Origin: Acidobacteriota bacterium
Lineage (GTDB): Bacteria; Acidobacteriota; Terriglobia; Terriglobales; Acidobacteriaceae
Assembly: GCA_013289685.1 (NCBI GenBank)
Contig: JABCZL010000006.1
Span: 186,001-250,000 of the forward strand
Direction of reading: 5' to 3'
Length of the DNA: 64,000 bases
The notes under the pieces are model-generated. The model did not search any database, was not told where the DNA came from, and was given only the letters and a program-made list of their open reading frames with translations. Position numbers and translations under genes: made by a program. Of this stretch, positions 60,941-64,000 are shown piece by piece (the first letter of the stretch is position 1; each line of letters starts with the position of its first letter).

Positions 60941-61680
60941 GCGGCACCTTCTTTCTGGCCGACGTAGCTGTTGAGCTGGCAGAGCAGGGCATTACAATCC
61001 TTCTCGGCCCAATCGGCCAGGTGCGTGACGAAGGCTTCTACCTGTTCACGCGTGGCATCGCGAAGCGCCTTCACAGCGCAGAAGTCGGTGGCATAGGCCT
61101 TGACCAGGTTGGGTTCGAGTTGATGCTGGCGAATGATCTGGAAAAGGCGGTCACGCACCTTCGGGCTGCCGTGACCATTTCCGTTGGCTGGTTGTGGCGG
61201 GAGCTTCTTCGGCTCTCGGGAAAATTGCGGTGGTTCGCCGAAGGATCCGATTTCCTCAACGGAGCAGATGCCGATTCCGTAGGCTTTGCGCAAAGCGCGG
61301 TTGACGGCGCGGGTTTCTGCCACTCGCATTTCTGCACCGTGCACGAGGAACGAGACATTTGAAGGATCGGCGTCGCCGTAGCCGACAAAGCCTCTACAGA
61401 CCTTAGACTTATAGACAGTCGCTTTGAACGCCCAGCGGGAGGCGCTCGGATCGCTGAGTCCCAGCGCTGGTCGCACTTGAATTCCTGAGCAACGATGACG
61501 AGTCGCGATTCTCAAGAGTACCGAGTGTGTGACGTACCACTTTCCATCTAAGTACAGGAGTTCACCGAAGGCGACCCGCAGCGAGTACCTTTTCGTGAGA
61601 TCCTCCAACACATCGAGCGCGACTTGGGACATTTTCCCCCACAGGGCTTCAGCCATTGTCGCATTACTTTGGTAGGTCAT
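60937..61680 (-). CDS. Rad52/ERF-like single-strand annealing protein candidate
   Basis: A 247-residue protein. RVAETRAVNRALRKAYGIGI near the middle resembles the Ala-Glu-Thr-Arg-Ala-x-Asn-Arg-Ala motif found in phage and bacterial single-strand annealing proteins. The N-terminal part has alternating strand/helix sequence (RVAFGELLYLDGKWYVTHSV), and the region after about 155 is a Pro/Asn/Gly linker and a helical tail. The partner genes (PD-(D/E)XK nuclease, HNH nuclease) support a recombination role, as in Red-like pairs. Assignment is tentative. Confidence 0.5.
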   Translation of the reverse strand: MTYQSNATMAEALWGKMSQVALDVLEDLTKRYSLRVAFGELLYLDGKWYVTHSVLLRIATRHRCSGIQVRPALGLSDPSASRWAFKATVYKSKVCRGFVGYGDADPSNVSFLVHGAEMRVAETRAVNRALRKAYGIGICSVEEIGSFGEPPQFSREPKKLPPQPANGNGHGSPKVRDRLFQIIRQHQLEPNLVKAYATDFCAVKALRDATREQVEAFVTHLADWAEKDCNALLCQLNSYVGQKEGAA

Positions 61681-61795
61681 TGTTCACTCCTAATTTTTCC
61701 GTCTCGGTTGCGCTCTGCCGATCCCGCTGAGTTAATTGGCAAGATGGTGGTGGATCGGTTAGGTTCAAAGTGCCTGTTGTGTGCGTCGGCAGCAT

Positions 61796-61823
61796 ATTCT
61801 ATGCAGAATATTCTATATGGAAT
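61796..61823. promoter_or_regulatory. Two abutting palindromic operators
   Basis: ATTCTATGCAGAAT (61796-61809) is palindromic in its outer five bases, and ATTCTATATGGAAT (61810-61823) is nearly so. They lie back to back, 14 bp centre to centre, between the divergent annealing-like gene (start 61680) and the XRE regulator (start 61849). This layout is typical of phage-type repressor operators covering divergent promoters. Confidence 0.7.
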
Positions 61824-61848
61824 ACAAATAAAATTCAAGAGGTAGTTC

Positions 61849-62076
61849 TTGCTCCCCCGGAAACCCAAAGCAGACTTGACCGCGATAGGTTCTCGGATTA
61901 GGGCCCTAAGGGGTGACGTGCCTCAGGAGGAACTAGCGGATTATCTGTACATCCGCCAAGGGCAGTTGTCGAAAATTGAAAACGGAAAGGCCGCGCCGAG
62001 CATAGATGTTCTGATCCTGCTATCCGAGCGATTTCACAAGAGCGTGGATTGGATACTGCGTGGCAGAGTGAACTAG
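61849..62076 (+). CDS. XRE-family (Cro/CI-like) transcriptional regulator
   Basis: A 75-residue HTH_3 protein starting at TTG 61849 after an AGAGGT site. The helix-turn-helix is at about 12-66 (IGSRIRALRGDVPQEELADY, IRQGQLSKIENGKAAPSIDV). It is divergent from the recombination cassette and reads away from its two operators at 61796-61823, so it probably represses the cassette and itself. Confidence 0.85.
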   Translation: MLPRKPKADLTAIGSRIRALRGDVPQEELADYLYIRQGQLSKIENGKAAPSIDVLILLSERFHKSVDWILRGRVN

Positions 62077-62519
62077 CCAGACTCGCTATCCTGGTTAAGC
62101 GCCGGCGACTCGCACCGAGCTTCTGTGCTGTCTCATCCGAAATTCCTCAGTCGAGCTTTGACCTTGGACCGATTCGCAAGAACCTGCAGGCCTACAAGAA
62201 GGAAGGGCCCAAGTTCATGCAGCACTTGGTTGCCAAGCAGAAGGCCAAGGTTAAGGAGTTATGATGTCGTCCTTGTGTGTGGCGGAAGCGACGTAGTCAT
62301 AGCCTCGAAGCCACAGATTCCTTGATCTTCGAATCAAATCAAACTGGTCACTTACCAAATGAGCCGTTCGTCTCGCATCAGGTCGGCAAGAAGGGATGCC
62401 GCGAATGCGGCGCATCTTCAAATGATTGGTCAGACGCGATCGGCAGCGTACAGTCAAGTGATCTGGCGGCTCACGCGACCCCTTACTTTCTGGCCGACAT
62501 CGCTGTTGATCAGCTCATG
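62077..62519. other. Short remnant-like coding stretch and unassigned DNA
   Basis: 443 bp without a clear gene. A short rightward frame ending at 62264 has coding-like composition (IRKNLQAYKKEGPKFMQHLV then AKQKAKVKEL), which could be the tail of a decayed gene, but no start or family can be supported. The rest shows nothing recognisable. Confidence 0.4.
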
Positions 62520-62766
62520 TCAAGGACCGTCGTTCCCTAAGCGGTACCCAACCCAGCCTTGCGCCGTCCAGACGATCGTGCGACCGGTGCCCTTTTGAAG
62601 GGCAATAATCGGCTCGTCTTCGTCGCTCTGAACAAAGTCGTAGTCGTCGGGCAAGCGAAGACGGGCTCGCAGCTCCAGTTCACGGTAGTATTCGAATACT
62701 CCGTACCTGGGCGAATTCTGTTTTGCCCAATCGAGCAGAGCGTTCCAGCGTGGCGGATTGCCGGGT
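62520..62766 (-). pseudogene. Start-less fragment of a hypothetical gene overlapping the methyltransferase end
   Basis: In the minus-strand frame ending at 62520 the translation includes RWNALLDWAKQNSPRYGVFE, LPDDYDFVQSDEDEPIIALQ and GRTIVWTAQGWVGYRLGNDG, which looks like real protein. No ATG, GTG or TTG start precedes it before a TAG near 62790, so it seems to have lost its start. It overlaps the decayed methyltransferase tail. Confidence 0.4.
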
Positions 62767-63970
62767 GAATGTCTGCCAGCGCCGAACGATCGTGTCTACA
62801 CGCTGAGGATCCAACTCGATACCATAACCCTCACGACCCGTACGCTCAGCCGCCATGACGGTTGTGCCACTGTCCAGAAACGGATCGAGAACAATATCGA
62901 GGCGGGATGTGCAATCCATGATGGCGTCCGCTACGAGAGCGACGGGCTTCATCGTCGGATGCAATTCGAGTAGATTTCCTTCGTCACGGGAACGAGAGAA
63001 CGAATCCACTCCTCGGTAGTGCCAGACATTCGTTCTGCACCGCCCGTGCTGGCCAAACTGAACCTTGTTGCGATCACCTTCCTTACCGGTCCTGAATACG
63101 AAAATGAGTTCGTGCTGGCCCCGGTACAGTGAACCCCTGCCGATGTTGTCCTTCACCCAAACGCAAACGTTCATCAACTCCGAATAGACCTGCTTCCCAG
63201 CTGAAAGTAGCTCCGGCATGTGCCGCCAATCCGTGAATGCATAGTGGAGTGAACCGTCGACGCTATAGGATGCGCTCCGTTGCAAGACTTGGGCCAGGAA
63301 GTCGGTGAATTCAGGTTCCGTCATTTCGCCGGAGGCCATTTGGGAATTTCTGTGGCGAAAGGTCCCGAGTCAGGTGGCATGCCCATCCACCATGGCATTG
63401 AACGCTGGGTCCGCGATGACCATGGCCGCACGATGGGATTCCATCAGTGCAGAGTAGCTGTCGGAATTGAGAGCGTTTCCGCAGTAGATCCGGTGTGGAC
63501 CCGCGAGCCAAAGATCGCCTGCATGTGTTACTTCAACCGGCTTCCTCTCAGGCAAGTCATCTGCAGGGTCAGGCGAGACACCCTCGATTAGAACATCAAT
63601 CTCACCCACCTCGAAGCCTGTGGCCTCGAGATCAAAATCCAGTTCTACCGAGCAGAGTTCCTTGAACTGTTCGGCAAGTAGCTGCTCGTCCCAAGAAGCC
63701 TGCTCAGCGAGCCGGTTGTCAGCAATCATGAATGCTCGCCGCTGGGATTCCGACAGGTGAAGAAATGCTAATCGTGGGTACCTCTTGGACCCCAAGACGT
63801 TTGGCAGCCTCAATCCGGCCGTGGCCCGCGAGGACTCGTCGCCTTCCGTCAATCATGACAGGCCAGAGGAACCCGAAGGTCTTGATGCTCTTCTGAAGCA
63901 GGTTGATCTGCCGCTCGCTGTGAACCCGCGGATTTCTAGGATCGATCTTAAGATCTGCAATGGGGAACAC
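62680..63970 (-). pseudogene. ParB-domain DNA methyltransferase, multiply disrupted
   Basis: Three pieces add up to one gene. A ParB-like start (MFPIADLKIDPRNPRVHSER, GHGRIEAAKRLGVQEVPTIS) is followed by a frameshift near 63760-63785 to LHLSESQRRAFMIADNRLAE. That frame reaches VIADPAFNAMVDGHAT and stops at TGA 63372-63370, then continues in the same frame to MASGEMTEPEFTDFL and ends at 62680. The catalytic DPPF/Y is changed to DPAF, and the SAM-binding motif is FLDSGTT instead of FxGSGTT. The gene is thus dead at several levels. It would have been an adenine/cytosine-N4 DNA methylase of a mobile element. Confidence 0.8.
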
Positions 63971-64000
63971 GAATGATCGTGACAGGCGGGTGATGCATAG

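Overview
The window looks like chromosomal DNA of an acidobacterium, probably class Terriglobia. This is an inference from content: a high-GC, gene-dense exopolysaccharide locus; HPr-kinase-like and NTP_transf_5 genes beside it, as in EPS/exosortase-type loci; and an FG-GAP surface protein with an Ig-like, Cys-Gly-Gly-ended C-terminus of a kind common in that group. No rRNA, tRNA, CRISPR array or replication origin was seen.

Layout. (1) 1-10.8 kb holds five B12-binding-type radical SAM enzymes, two small-molecule methyltransferases and an NTP_transf_5 nucleotidyltransferase, in a leftward operon and a rightward set diverging around 5.2-5.5 kb. (2) 10.9-19.3 kb is an envelope or small-molecule decoration island: a GT87 glycosyltransferase fused to a beta-propeller, two paralogous membrane-anchored SGNH proteins, a DUF5989/small membrane protein/carbamoyltransferase trio, a DUF2306 protein cut by an amber codon, and an isoprenylcysteine-methyltransferase-like enzyme. 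(3) 19.3-25.2 kb is regulatory: two HPr-kinase-like ATPases, two NusG/RfaH-type antiterminators, a NarL-type regulator and a receiver-like protein with no output domain. (4) 25.3-53.4 kb is a Wzx/Wzy-type polysaccharide locus: SLBB export protein, PAP2-Wzi fusion, Wzz, Wzx flippase, Wzy polymerase, glycosyl-, methyl-, acetyl- and aminotransferases, two initiating phosphoglycosyl transferases, a 2,3-diamino-sugar-type gene set and a GDP-heptose-type gene set. (5) 53.4-58.3 kb encodes outer-membrane or surface proteins (PagL-like deacylase, lipoprotein, large FG-GAP protein). (6) 58.8-64 kb is a decaying mobile or recombination cassette: HNH nuclease, PD-(D/E)XK nuclease whose Fe-S motif is frameshifted away, an annealing-protein-like gene, an XRE repressor with tandem operators, and a ParB-methyltransferase pseudogene.

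How it works together: the antiterminators probably let RNA polymerase read through the long EPS operons. Nucleotide-sugar enzymes feed the lipid-linked repeat unit, Wzx/Wzy/Wzz flip and polymerise it, and the SLBB and Wzi-like proteins export and retain it. The radical SAM, methyl- and carbamoyltransferase genes may modify a lipid or glycan; their substrates cannot be read from sequence.

The most unusual non-coding signals are helically phased (11-bp) GACA repeats ahead of several radical SAM and HPr-kinase-like genes, a separate GTAC array at 23979-24062 with 11-12 bp spacing, and a hairpin plus GGCGAAGCT leader shared by both nusG paralogues.
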